This document shows positions 1 through 6,705 of a stretch of 19,271 bases of DNA, piece by piece (the first letter of the stretch is position 1; each line of letters opens with the position of its first letter). The position numbers and the translations under genes are program-made. Under the pieces are notes generated by a model that was given only the letters and a program-made list of their open reading frames with translations, searched no databases and had not been told where the DNA came from. The stretch is from Chloroflexota bacterium (GTDB taxonomy: Bacteria > Chloroflexota > Dehalococcoidia > JACPQK01): positions 1 through 19,271 of the forward strand of contig JACPQK010000099.1 of the NCBI GenBank assembly GCA_016190535.1. The letters run 5' to 3'.

Positions 1-28
1 TCCTGGCAGAGCCTGCCCCTTCTCTTCC

Positions 29-77
29 GCTCAGGGCAAGCTCTGAGCCTGGCGAAGGATTCTTCGCGCCGCTCAGA
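29..77. repeat. overlapping palindromes in a gene-free strip
   Basis: TCTGAGC (42-48) pairs with GCTCAGA (71-77), around an inner near-perfect GGCGAAG/CTTCG arm. GCTCAG at 29-34 can instead pair with CTGAGC at 43-48, so two exclusive hairpins are possible. The style is that of short dispersed intergenic repeats. No gene is supported in 1-272. Confidence 0.5.
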
Positions 78-124
78 ATGACAGAAAACGGTGACTCCTC
101 GACCTTTTGAGGCAAGGCCCCGCT

Positions 125-153
125 GGTCTGTCCGCCTTGCGGACTCGGAGACC
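125..153. repeat. nested hairpin, intergenic repeat
   Basis: Outer arms GGTCT (125-129) and AGACC (149-153) enclose a perfect inner hairpin, GTCCGC (130-135) and GCGGAC (139-144) with loop CTT. It belongs to the same repeat-rich strip as the palindromes at 29-77. Function unknown. Confidence 0.45.
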
Positions 154-210
154 CCGCCGAGCGGAGGGCCGGAAACAGCCAGAGGTTGCTGGAGCTCCCA
201 CAAATAGAAT

Positions 211-244
211 CCTCCCCCCTTCCTGAGCAGGAAGAGGGGAGGGG
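211..244. terminator. G/C-rich hairpin, possible terminator
   Basis: CCTCCCC..TTCCTG pairs with CAGGAA..GGGGAGG to give a stem of about 15 bp with one mismatch. It lies just beyond the stop of the small minus-strand membrane protein. No clear U tract follows on either strand, so it may be a repeat rather than a true terminator. Confidence 0.3.
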
Positions 245-272
245 ATGGTCGGAAGGGTTTTTCAGCAGCCCG

Positions 273-518
273 CTAGAGGACGCTGTCCCAGAGCCTGAGG
301 GCAACCAGGAAGGCGAAGACAAAAAGCAGGGGAAGGACCACCAGGGAGAGGTTGCGGCTGAAAAGCCTGAGCTTGAGTCCACCACTGGTAGCCAGCTCCC
401 TCATGACCAGGGCACCCACCAGGGTGAACACAGCCGCTACCGCCATAGATACGAATAGACCGGCGGTAGCAGAACTGCTTACTATGGTACTGACGGTGGT
501 AGTTACTGTAGAGATCAT
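273..518 (-). CDS. small two-helix membrane protein, hypothetical
   Basis: An 81-residue protein that I do not recognise. Its Ser/Thr-rich N-terminus is followed by a hydrophobic stretch at about residues 19-39. A short basic loop (residues ~48-56, including KLRLFSR) leads to a second hydrophobic stretch at about 57-76, so a helical hairpin in the cytoplasmic membrane is likely. The ATG at 518 has GAGGG six bases upstream. A promoter-like pair (TTGACA, 17 bases, TACAAA) sits just before it, which suggests its own transcript rather than readthrough from the IpdB-like gene ending at 759. That promoter and ribosome site are the main reasons for thinking the gene is real; a long overlapping plus-strand frame has no such support. 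Confidence 0.55.
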   Translation of the reverse strand: MISTVTTTVSTIVSSSATAGLFVSMAVAAVFTLVGALVMRELATSGGLKLRLFSRNLSLVVLPLLFVFAFLVALRLWDSVL

Positions 519-549
519 CTTAAACCCTCAACCTATCAAGTGATTTTAT

Positions 550-578
550 TTTGTAACACACACCAGCAATTTTGTCAA
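550..578 (-). promoter_or_regulatory. sigma70-like promoter for the small membrane protein
   Basis: On the minus strand TTGACA (578-573), a 17-base spacer and TACAAA (555-550) make a perfect -35 and a 4/6 -10. The predicted start near 543 leaves a leader of about 25 bases before the ATG at 518. Confidence 0.5.
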
Positions 579-758
579 GGGCCTCGTCCCGGCCATCTTC
601 CCGCGAAACGAGCAGAAATCCGGGGCCGCAGATAGGCGAGTCTGGCCGGAGCCGCTTTGCCAGCTTCGGATGGTCTTACACGGTACCGAAGTTCGCGGGA
701 AGTTCGCCAAGGGTCGTTCAGGAATGACCTCTTGTCCGGCGGAAAGGCCACAAGCCGC

Positions 759-1592
759 CTAGGCCCTGGGAAGGGCCTTCCCCCGTTCCCGGACCTCGGT
801 CATCACCTGGGCGGCCTGGGGGCCCCGGACATGGTCCAGCCGGCGGATGCCCAGGGGGTCTATCACTTCCCGGATAAGCCGCACCTCCTCCTCGGTAGGA
901 GTCTCCGTCTCGGGCACTGTCACGGGCACGGCCAGCTCGAAGCCGGTATTCTCCTGGACTTGCTGGACAATGACCCCGGTGTGCACGGAGGCCAGGCGCA
1001 TGCGGTGGGTCGCTGGCTCGAAGTCCATGACCCCCAGGTTGGAGAAAACGAACCTGGGGTGGCCATACTTGATTTCCCCGGAAACTCGCTCGGGGACCCA
1101 GCCGGGTCCTGAGATGAAGTCCACGCAGGGCACAAAGGTACGTTTAATGTGATTGGTGACCACCCAGTTGATCTCCGGGCAGGAGGTGCAATTGTCAGGC
1201 ATGCCCCGGGAGCCGATGAGAGCCACGCTAGGCCGGGACTTGTCCCCGATGAGGGATATGTTGGCATTGCCGTACTGGTCTATCTGGGCAGGGCTCATGA
1301 GCATGTACCAGCCGCCCCACATATCTATGATGAAGGTCTCCTCCACGCCTTTCTGGGCCTCGATGGCCTCCTCCCCTTTAAGGCGACCGGTAACTATGGA
1401 GGGGTGAGTCAGGCTGAGCACGCCTGTGCCCCGCAGGATGAGCCGAGGTGCGCGGGTGAGCTTGGCCAGGGTCAGAGCCGCCATGCCACAGAAGGTCACT
1501 GCCCCCGTCTGGTACTCGTCCTCGGGTTTGAAGAGCCGGGCCATGCGGGCGATAAGCTGCTCTTCCAGGGTGTAGTCCTTGGCGTAGGCCAT
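759..1592 (-). CDS. IpdB/GctB-like CoA-transferase family subunit B
   Basis: A 277-residue class I CoA-transferase fold, beta subunit. I chose the ATG at 1592: it follows the subunit A stop by one base and has GGGAGGGG upstream, while the longer frame adds a low-complexity Ser-rich lead. Family features are QIDQYGNANIS, RGMPDN, a DFISGPGW-type segment, SNLGVMDFE and a C-terminal LIREVIDP. Glutaconate CoA-transferase GctB carries its catalytic Glu in a VESG motif; the matching segment here reads LILRGTG, with no Glu. From memory, the sequence resembles mycobacterial IpdB, half of the IpdAB hydrolase that opens the last ring of cholesterol, more than true transferases. A CoA-ester hydrolase or ring-opening role is therefore plausible, but the substrate is unknown. 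It is probably cotranscribed with subunit A. Confidence 0.85.
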   Translation of the reverse strand: MAYAKDYTLEEQLIARMARLFKPEDEYQTGAVTFCGMAALTLAKLTRAPRLILRGTGVLSLTHPSIVTGRLKGEEAIEAQKGVEETFIIDMWGGWYMLMSPAQIDQYGNANISLIGDKSRPSVALIGSRGMPDNCTSCPEINWVVTNHIKRTFVPCVDFISGPGWVPERVSGEIKYGHPRFVFSNLGVMDFEPATHRMRLASVHTGVIVQQVQENTGFELAVPVTVPETETPTEEEVRLIREVIDPLGIRRLDHVRGPQAAQVMTEVRERGKALPRA

Positions 1593-1593
1593 C

Positions 1594-2484
1594 TCAGTTC
1601 CCCTCCCGGCTGAGCTGGATGAGCTTCTTGACACCGCCTACCTTCTCCAAATAGCTCTCCTGGCTCTCCAACCCGTAGACGTACTTCTCCAAATAGGCAG
1701 GGAAGCCCTGCGGGTCGGCAGCGTGCTCGGTGTACTCCCGCATGTGCTCCAGGTCTATGCCGTAGTCAGGGGGAGAGCGGGAGGGATGGGCGCCGAAGGG
1801 CACCTCCACCACTCCGGTCACGAAGGGACGCCAGATCTTCACCGTATGGGGCTGCTGGCCCAACTCCCCGACGCTCACTACGCGGTCGGCGCAGAGGAAG
1901 ACTCCCTTGGCAGCCCTTACCATGACCCCGTCCATAGCCAGGGGTCCCAGGACCTGGCCATACCCCGAGGGATCAGCGGCGTTGACGTGGATGATGGCTA
2001 CATCCAGGTCCAGGGCTGGCATAGCCACCAGTTTCTCACCCGTGTAGGGGGCCTCAATAACCTTGATGGAGGGGTTAACGGTAAGGATATCGGAGCCCAG
2101 GCCCGAGCGCACGGGGTAGAAGGGCAGCCGTTCCCCAGCGGCCCGCAGGCCCGCCAGGACCATGTACTCGGAGAGCTCCTGGAACTCGATAGCGCCCTCC
2201 TGCCGGGCCCGGCGGAAATTGTACTGGGCCATGCCCGGGATCTCGTCGTAAACGGCGAAGGGGAAGATGGCCTTTTTGACCTTCCCGGCACCGATGAGCA
2301 TGTCCAGGTCCTGGCCGGCCATGCTCAGCACCGTCAGGTCCCTGAGGGGAGAGCGAACGATGGCCCTGACCGCCGCCATGGGCTTCCGGGTAGCCCCCCA
2401 GCCACCGATGCCCACTACCGAGCCGTCCTTGATCTGGGCCAGGATGTCCCCTAGACTGCCCCGCTTGTCTATGGCTTCAGGCAT
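1594..2484 (-). CDS. IpdA/GctA-like CoA-transferase family subunit A
   Basis: A 296-residue partner of the gene that follows one base later. The ATG at 2484 has GGAAAGGAG before it; the upstream ATG at 2541 lies in a strong RNA hairpin and would add residues with no family match. Features in order are the Gly-rich GIGGWGATRKPMAAVRA (about 25-41), the DLDMLIGAGKVKK segment (59-71), LPFYPVRSGLGS (~118-129), and FGAHPS with PPDYGID near residues 235-250. The GWG..RKPMA and LPF.P.R..LGS motifs are close to mycobacterial IpdA and to glutaconate CoA-transferase subunit A. Glu106 in LSEYM sits about where I recall the proposed catalytic Glu of IpdA (Glu105). With subunit B it should form a cytoplasmic heteromer acting on a CoA ester. 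Substrate unproven. Confidence 0.85.
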   Translation of the reverse strand: MPEAIDKRGSLGDILAQIKDGSVVGIGGWGATRKPMAAVRAIVRSPLRDLTVLSMAGQDLDMLIGAGKVKKAIFPFAVYDEIPGMAQYNFRRARQEGAIEFQELSEYMVLAGLRAAGERLPFYPVRSGLGSDILTVNPSIKVIEAPYTGEKLVAMPALDLDVAIIHVNAADPSGYGQVLGPLAMDGVMVRAAKGVFLCADRVVSVGELGQQPHTVKIWRPFVTGVVEVPFGAHPSRSPPDYGIDLEHMREYTEHAADPQGFPAYLEKYVYGLESQESYLEKVGGVKKLIQLSREGN

Positions 2485-2503
2485 GCTCTCTCCTTTCCAC
2501 AGC

Positions 2504-2536
2504 GAAAGGGGGGCATCGGAACAATGCCCCCCTTTC
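2504..2536 (-). promoter_or_regulatory. 13-bp perfect hairpin before the IpdA-like gene
   Basis: GAAAGGGGGGCAT (2504-2516) and ATGCCCCCCTTTC (2524-2536) form a perfect 13-bp stem with a 7-base loop. It lies between the NifH-like gene and the IpdA-like gene, just upstream of the latter's ribosome site. There is no U tract, so mRNA processing, protection or attenuation is more likely than simple termination. Confidence 0.5.
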
Positions 2537-2582
2537 TCCATAGTCCTGCGCCGGATATCCCCATACCTCCTCCCGCCAAAGG

Positions 2583-3422
2583 CTAAAGCGATCTCAGGCG
2601 GTGCCTCGCCACGAGGGTAAGAAGGTCCTCCATCTCCAGGCTCTTGGCGCTCCCGTGCTCATCGCTATCAATGATGCGCTGCGCCAGGTCCCGGTAGACC
2701 TGTGCTTGAGAGGACTCCGGATAGGCCTCTACCACCGTCTTGTGCTCCATCTCGGCTTTGGAGACCAGGCCCGACCTGGGGATATGGGCCACCACGGGCA
2801 CGCCCAGCACTCTAGCAAAGTCCTCCACCAGGTCCCTTGCCTCCGGGGCACCGTTCATGTTGTGGATAATACCGCCGAGGGCACAATCGGCCCCCTCTGC
2901 CACCAGCAGCTCAACAGCCTTGGCTACGTTGTTGGCGGCATACAAGGCATTGAGGTCACCGCTGGTGACCAGGTAGATGTCCCTGGCATAGCCCCGGCGC
3001 ATGGGCTGCACGAAGCCTCCACAGGACACATCGCCCAGGACGTCATAGATGGTCAGGGTAACGCCCAGCCGATCAAAGATGCGGTACTGGGCCATCATGT
3101 CCAGGGCCACCGCCACGCCCTTGCCCGCACAGCCCACCCCCGGCCGAGGGGCACCGGCCTCGGCACACCAGATGCCGTTATAGCCCCGGACCAGCACCTT
3201 CTGCCAGGTCTCTTCGCTGATGCCCACGGTGCGCATCTCTTTAAGGATGGTGGGCAACATCCGGCCCCCCGACAGGTTCGCGGTAGAGTCCGATTTAGGG
3301 TCACAGCCTACCTGGAGCACCACATGTCCCAGGTGCGAGGCGGCGGCAGCAATATTGGAGGCGACGGTGGACTTACCGACCCCTCCCTTCCCATATATAG
3401 CGACCTGCTTGTTCTCAGCCAT
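2583..3422 (-). CDS. NifH/BchL-like Fe-protein ATPase
   Basis: A 279-residue homodimeric Fe-protein of the nitrogenase reductase superfamily. Walker A GKGGVGKS is at 11-18. The two cluster ligands are Cys98 in GVGCAGKGV and Cys134 in DVLGDVSCGGF, which in NifH bridge one [4Fe-4S] cluster between subunits. Switch II is DVLGDV (127-132). The Arg that is ADP-ribosylated in NifH is Lys here (GCAGK). Members of this family pass electrons to a NifDK-like partner in an ATP-dependent way, as in nitrogenase, dark chlorophyll reduction and F430 synthesis. No such partner is encoded in this window, so the electron acceptor is unknown. The gene starts 26 bases after the GNAT gene with GAGGAT upstream, and is followed by the IpdAB-like pair, suggesting one transcript. 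It is not MinD or ParA: the two bridging Cys are diagnostic. Confidence 0.9.
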   Translation of the reverse strand: MAENKQVAIYGKGGVGKSTVASNIAAAASHLGHVVLQVGCDPKSDSTANLSGGRMLPTILKEMRTVGISEETWQKVLVRGYNGIWCAEAGAPRPGVGCAGKGVAVALDMMAQYRIFDRLGVTLTIYDVLGDVSCGGFVQPMRRGYARDIYLVTSGDLNALYAANNVAKAVELLVAEGADCALGGIIHNMNGAPEARDLVEDFARVLGVPVVAHIPRSGLVSKAEMEHKTVVEAYPESSQAQVYRDLAQRIIDSDEHGSAKSLEMEDLLTLVARHRLRSL

Positions 3423-3448
3423 ATAATACTAATCCTCGAGGGCGGGGG

Positions 3449-3910
3449 CTAAAGCTTCTTCTCCAGGAACACGAAGTCTCCGGGCCGAAAGCCGTGGGAA
3501 CGGAAGAAGCCCACGGCTCCCTCTATCTCCCAGTTCACCACGCAGAACACCTGCGTCACGCCCGCCCGTTTGAAGTAGTCCAGGAGCTGCTCCAGCAGGC
3601 GGGAGGCAACTCCGCTGCGCTGCAGCTCCGGCCGCACGTTGACTCCCTCGATCCATCCCGTGCTTTCGGGGACGCCGTATTCCCAGCCCCGCACATCCCC
3701 CATAATGTAACCTGCCATCTCCTTTTTCTCGTCCTCCGCCAGCAGGCAGGACAGGGGATGGCGGTGGGCGAAATGGGCAAAGCGGTCCCTCCAGTAGGCC
3801 TCGCGGCGCTGGCCCGTCTGCCGGAAGTCCGCCTCGATGAAGCGGCCCAGGTCATCCTCCCGGATAGGCCGGATGTTGACCTTGAGCTTCTCTTCCGTAT
3901 TCCAGCTCAT
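3449..3910 (-). CDS. GNAT family N-acetyltransferase
   Basis: A 153-residue single-domain GNAT. The acetyl-CoA binding motif A is VRPELQRSGVASRLLEQLL (about residues 92-110), which fits the R/Q-x-x-G-x-A signature. It is followed by the typical late GAVGFFRSHGF segment (131-141), where the chain ends in a family-like beta strand. GNAT enzymes move an acetyl group from acetyl-CoA to an amine, but the substrate cannot be read from sequence. The ATG at 3910 has GGGGGAGG nine bases upstream, and a strong promoter-like site lies at 3970-3999, so this appears to be the first gene of a unit running into the NifH-like and IpdAB-like genes. Confidence 0.85.
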   Translation of the reverse strand: MSWNTEEKLKVNIRPIREDDLGRFIEADFRQTGQRREAYWRDRFAHFAHRHPLSCLLAEDEKKEMAGYIMGDVRGWEYGVPESTGWIEGVNVRPELQRSGVASRLLEQLLDYFKRAGVTQVFCVVNWEIEGAVGFFRSHGFRPGDFVFLEKKL

Positions 3911-3969
3911 GGCGGGCCTCCCCCAGACTTTTCAACAGCCGACTCTCCCGGAACGGGAAGGCTAATCCC

Positions 3970-3999
3970 ATTATATGTAGCCAGCCTGAGAGGGGTCAA
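3970..3999 (-). promoter_or_regulatory. sigma70-like promoter for GNAT, NifH-like and IpdAB-like genes
   Basis: On the minus strand TTGACC (3999-3994), an 18-base spacer and a perfect TATAAT (3975-3970). It lies in the 97-base gap after the DAHP synthase stop, about 60 bases before the GNAT start. Its -10 is part of a 13-base sequence repeated at the aroH start region. Confidence 0.6.
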
Positions 4000-4007
4000 A
4001 CAGCTCT

Positions 4008-5048
4008 TCACGTGCTAGCAGAAGCAGCGGCCGCAGCCAGAGGCCGGCCTACGGCCCGGGCCACCGTGGTCACCCGCTCCATGAGCTTCTCAAAGTTCTC
4101 AAAGGTGAGGGACTGGGCACCATCCTTGAGGGCGGTATCAGGAGTGGGGTGCACTTCAATGAGCAGGCCATCGGCCCCGGCAGCTACCGAGGCCAGGGCC
4201 AGGGGTGTCACCAGGTACCACTTCCCCGTGCCGTGGCTGGGGTCTGCGATTATGGGCAGATGGCTCACCTTCTCGATAAGGGGGACTGCGCTGATATCCA
4301 TGGTGTTGCGGGTGTAGGTCTCGAAGGTGCGGATGCCCCGCTCGCAGAGCATGAGCTGGCGGTTGCCCTGGGAAAGGATATACTCCGCAGACAGTAGCCA
4401 CTCCTGGATAGTGGAGGCAAGGCCGCGTTTCAGCATCACGGGCTTGCGGGTCCTGCCCACCTCATCCAGAAGGGCAAAGTTCTGCATGTTGCGGGCACCC
4501 ACTTGCAGCACATCGGCATACTGGGCTACCGTCTCCACCTCCCCTGGGGCCATGACCTCGGTAATAATGGGGAGGCCCGTCTCCTTCCGCGCCAGGGCCA
4601 GGAGCTCCAGGCCCTTCTTCCCCATGCCTCGGAACTGGTAGGGAGAGGTGCTGGGCTTGTAGGCCCCCCCCCTCAGCATATGTGCACCCGCCGCCTTCAC
4701 CGCCCGGGCAGTGGCCAGCACCTGCTCCTCGGACTCCACGGCACAGGGACCAGCCATCACCACCAGCTCTGGCCCCCCAATGGTGACAGGCCCCACCCGG
4801 ACAATAGTATCCTCGGGCTGAAATTCGCGGCTGGAGAGCTTGTAGGGCTTGGAGATAGGGATAACCTCCTCCACCCCAGGGACCATCTCCAGCATTTCCT
4901 TAAGCTCCGGGTAGGTTGCCCCTACCACTCCAATAACGGTGCGCTCCACCCCCCGGCTGAGATGGCCCTCTAGCCCGGCCTGATGGATGCGTTCCAGGAT
5001 ACCCTGGATATCTCCCTCGTTGGAGTCTTTCCTCATCACCACAATCAT
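4008..5048 (-). CDS. aroF: 3-deoxy-7-phosphoheptulonate synthase (DAHP synthase), AroF type
   Basis: Catalyses the first step of the shikimate pathway, joining phosphoenolpyruvate and erythrose 4-phosphate. The 346-residue protein has an N-terminal ferredoxin-like domain of about 65 residues, as in Thermotoga-type enzymes, then a TIM-barrel domain. Barrel motifs are AGPCAVES (about 99-106, with the metal-ligand Cys), [22 protein letters not shown] and DPSHGTG. I chose the ATG at 5048, not the GTG at 5060, because AAGGTGGTGATCC, one mismatch from the full anti-Shine-Dalgarno complement, sits just before it and overlaps the GTG. The gene follows chorismate mutase by 18 bases, a common pairing in which the mutase product can feed regulation. 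The C-terminal Ala/Ser-rich tail looks disordered. Confidence 0.95.
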   Translation of the reverse strand: MIVVMRKDSNEGDIQGILERIHQAGLEGHLSRGVERTVIGVVGATYPELKEMLEMVPGVEEVIPISKPYKLSSREFQPEDTIVRVGPVTIGGPELVVMAGPCAVESEEQVLATARAVKAAGAHMLRGGAYKPSTSPYQFRGMGKKGLELLALARKETGLPIITEVMAPGEVETVAQYADVLQVGARNMQNFALLDEVGRTRKPVMLKRGLASTIQEWLLSAEYILSQGNRQLMLCERGIRTFETYTRNTMDISAVPLIEKVSHLPIIADPSHGTGKWYLVTPLALASVAAGADGLLIEVHPTPDTALKDGAQSLTFENFEKLMERVTTVARAVGRPLAAAAASAST

Positions 5049-5066
5049 CTGGATCACCACCTTTAG

Positions 5067-5480
5067 CTATGGACTATCTATCCCCCGAGAGCGGAGCACC
5101 TCAGCGCCCTTAAGATACACGTGCACCAGCTCTTGGGGAGCCTTGTCGGTATTCACTAACAGGAGAATGCGGAGACAGTGAGGTAGGCCGTTAGGAACGG
5201 CCATCTCATGGCAACAGAGGAGGGCCACCTCCCACCAGCCCATATCCTCCCGGGCCGCAGCCGCCGGGAATGCGGCATTGAGGTCCACCGTCGTGGTGAA
5301 AATGGCACAGGCCACATCCTGCGGCCCGATACCGTTGGCCGCCACCATTTGGCCCAGTAGCTCCCGGGTGGAGGCCCGGATCGCCCCCCGGGTATTAGCC
5401 TCCACAATAGTGGCTCCCCGGATTCCTCTACAGCGCGTGCTCGACCCCGACATAGACAAATTTAATCCCATTATACACAC
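5067..5480 (-). CDS. aroH: chorismate mutase, AroH class
   Basis: Converts chorismate to prephenate on the way to Phe and Tyr. The trimeric AroH fold is recognised by RGIRGATIVEANT near the start, FTTTVDLNAAFPA in the middle, CCHEM (equivalent to the Cys75 and Glu78 region of the Bacillus enzyme), LRILLLVNT (Arg90 equivalent) and HVYLKGAEVLR (Tyr108 region). Family members begin only a few residues before RGIRGA, so the true start is unsure. Options are GTG at 5480, with AAGGA upstream, ATG at 5471, or ATG at 5453. A TATAAT at 5475-5470 would, if a real -10, force the start at 5453 with a nearly leaderless mRNA. It forms a unit with aroF. Confidence 0.93.
   Translation of the reverse strand: MCIMGLNLSMSGSSTRCRGIRGATIVEANTRGAIRASTRELLGQMVAANGIGPQDVACAIFTTTVDLNAAFPAAAAREDMGWWEVALLCCHEMAVPNGLPHCLRILLLVNTDKAPQELVHVYLKGAEVLRSRGIDSP
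5463..5475 (-). promoter_or_regulatory. 13-base repeat holding a TATAAT, also before the GNAT gene
   Basis: TAATCCCATTATA on the plus strand is identical to 3963-3975, where it contains the -10 of a good promoter. Here no good -35 lies 16-18 bases upstream, so its role is unsure. It may be a weak promoter for the aro pair or a shared binding site. Confidence 0.3.
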
Positions 5481-5536
5481 CCGCTATCCTTGAGGAAGGG
5501 GTAGCCTAACCGGACAAATAGCGGGGCTACGGCCCC

Positions 5537-6688
5537 CTAGCTACGAAGGAGGTTGCGGGCAATGACCATCCGGTGCACCTCCGAGGAACCTTCCCCCAGG
5601 CGGCGGATGCGCGCCTCCCGGTACCACCTCTCCAGGGGCAGCTCCTTGGAGACGCCGTAACCGCCGTGGACCTGGATAGCTCGGTCCACCACATGGCCCA
5701 GCACTTCACTGGAGAAGACCTTGGCGATGGAGGCCTCCTGCCGGCAGTCCTCGCCCCGGTCGGCCTTCCAGGCGCCATCCCAGGTGAGCCAGCGGGCGGC
5801 CCGGACCTCTATCTCCGAGTCGGCCAGCATCCACTGGATGGCCTGGCGCTGCGCCAAGGGCTGGCCGAAGGTGACCCTCTCCCTGGAGTGCCGGATAGCC
5901 AGGCGCAGGGCAGCGGCAGCCACCCCCACGTTAGCACCGGAATAGGGGAGACGCAGATGTCCTAGAAGGCCAGCCAGCAGGTCGAAGCCCCGCCCCTCCC
6001 CTCCCAGCAAGTTCACTTCGGGCACGGGGCAGTCCTGGAGGACAACCTCACTGGGGTACCAGGGCCGGATAACGGGGATAGGGCGCACCGTGAAACCGGG
6101 GTAGGACGTCTCCACGATGAAGCAGGAAATGCCGCTGCGCCCTGGGCCGCCAGTGCGGGCGAAGAGCACCCCCCACTGGGCTTCCTGGGCACCGGAGATG
6201 AACATCTTGGTGCCATTGAGCACCCAGCCCCTCTCCCTCCTCACCGCCCGGGTCTGAACGGCATTGGCGGGGTCGGAGCCGCCACTGGGCTCGGTTATGG
6301 CGAAGAAGGTGCGAGCAGCCTCCCGGACCGCCGGCACGGCATACCTCTGAATCTGGTCCGGAGTGCCTCGGAAGATGATGGGAGGGGGAAGGCGGCCAAA
6401 AGCGCCGTAGGCCGGGTTGTAGAGGCCGTTGCGGTGCTGGGCAGTCTCCTCGGCAACGACACACTGGGCAAAGAGGCCCAAGCCGCCACCGCCGTACTCC
6501 CTGGGGGCCCCCAGGCACCAGAGGCCAGCGGCCCTGGCCTTGCCAGCCAGGCGCTTCCAGTCGTCCAGGGGAATATCCACAGCCTCGGGGTCCATGCCCA
6601 CCTCCAGAGGCAGCACCTCCTCCTGAACGAAGCGCCGCACAGTGGCCTGGAGCATGCGAAGCTCTTGGGGGAGCTGAAATCCGTCCAT
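5537..6688 (-). CDS. acyl-CoA dehydrogenase
   Basis: A 383-residue FAD enzyme that oxidises an acyl-CoA to the 2,3-enoyl-CoA, passing electrons to ETF or a similar carrier in the cytoplasm. Seen in order: an N-terminal helical domain, the FAD-binding segment ITEPSGGSDPAN followed by GWVLNGTKMFISGA, the middle beta domain, then the C-terminal helical domain with QPLAQRQAIQWMLAD, IQVHGGYG and RRLGEGSSEVHR. Glu366 in GEGSSE is at the position of the usual catalytic base (Glu376 of MCAD). Length is normal. The ATG at 6688 has AGGAGAAGGG upstream, 17 bases after the first CaiB/BaiF gene. A small GGGGC-TACG-GCCCC hairpin follows the stop at 5523-5536. Chain length and side-group specificity cannot be read; no ETF genes are present here. 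Confidence 0.93.
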   Translation of the reverse strand: MDGFQLPQELRMLQATVRRFVQEEVLPLEVGMDPEAVDIPLDDWKRLAGKARAAGLWCLGAPREYGGGGLGLFAQCVVAEETAQHRNGLYNPAYGAFGRLPPPIIFRGTPDQIQRYAVPAVREAARTFFAITEPSGGSDPANAVQTRAVRRERGWVLNGTKMFISGAQEAQWGVLFARTGGPGRSGISCFIVETSYPGFTVRPIPVIRPWYPSEVVLQDCPVPEVNLLGGEGRGFDLLAGLLGHLRLPYSGANVGVAAAALRLAIRHSRERVTFGQPLAQRQAIQWMLADSEIEVRAARWLTWDGAWKADRGEDCRQEASIAKVFSSEVLGHVVDRAIQVHGGYGVSKELPLERWYREARIRRLGEGSSEVHRMVIARNLLRS

Positions 6689-6705
6689 CTACACTTTCCC
6701 TTCTC

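Noticed and set aside
2485..2541. N-terminal extension of the IpdA-like protein from an upstream ATG
   Set aside because: The added residues are encoded by a perfect hairpin and match nothing in the family; the ATG at 2484 has a strong ribosome site.
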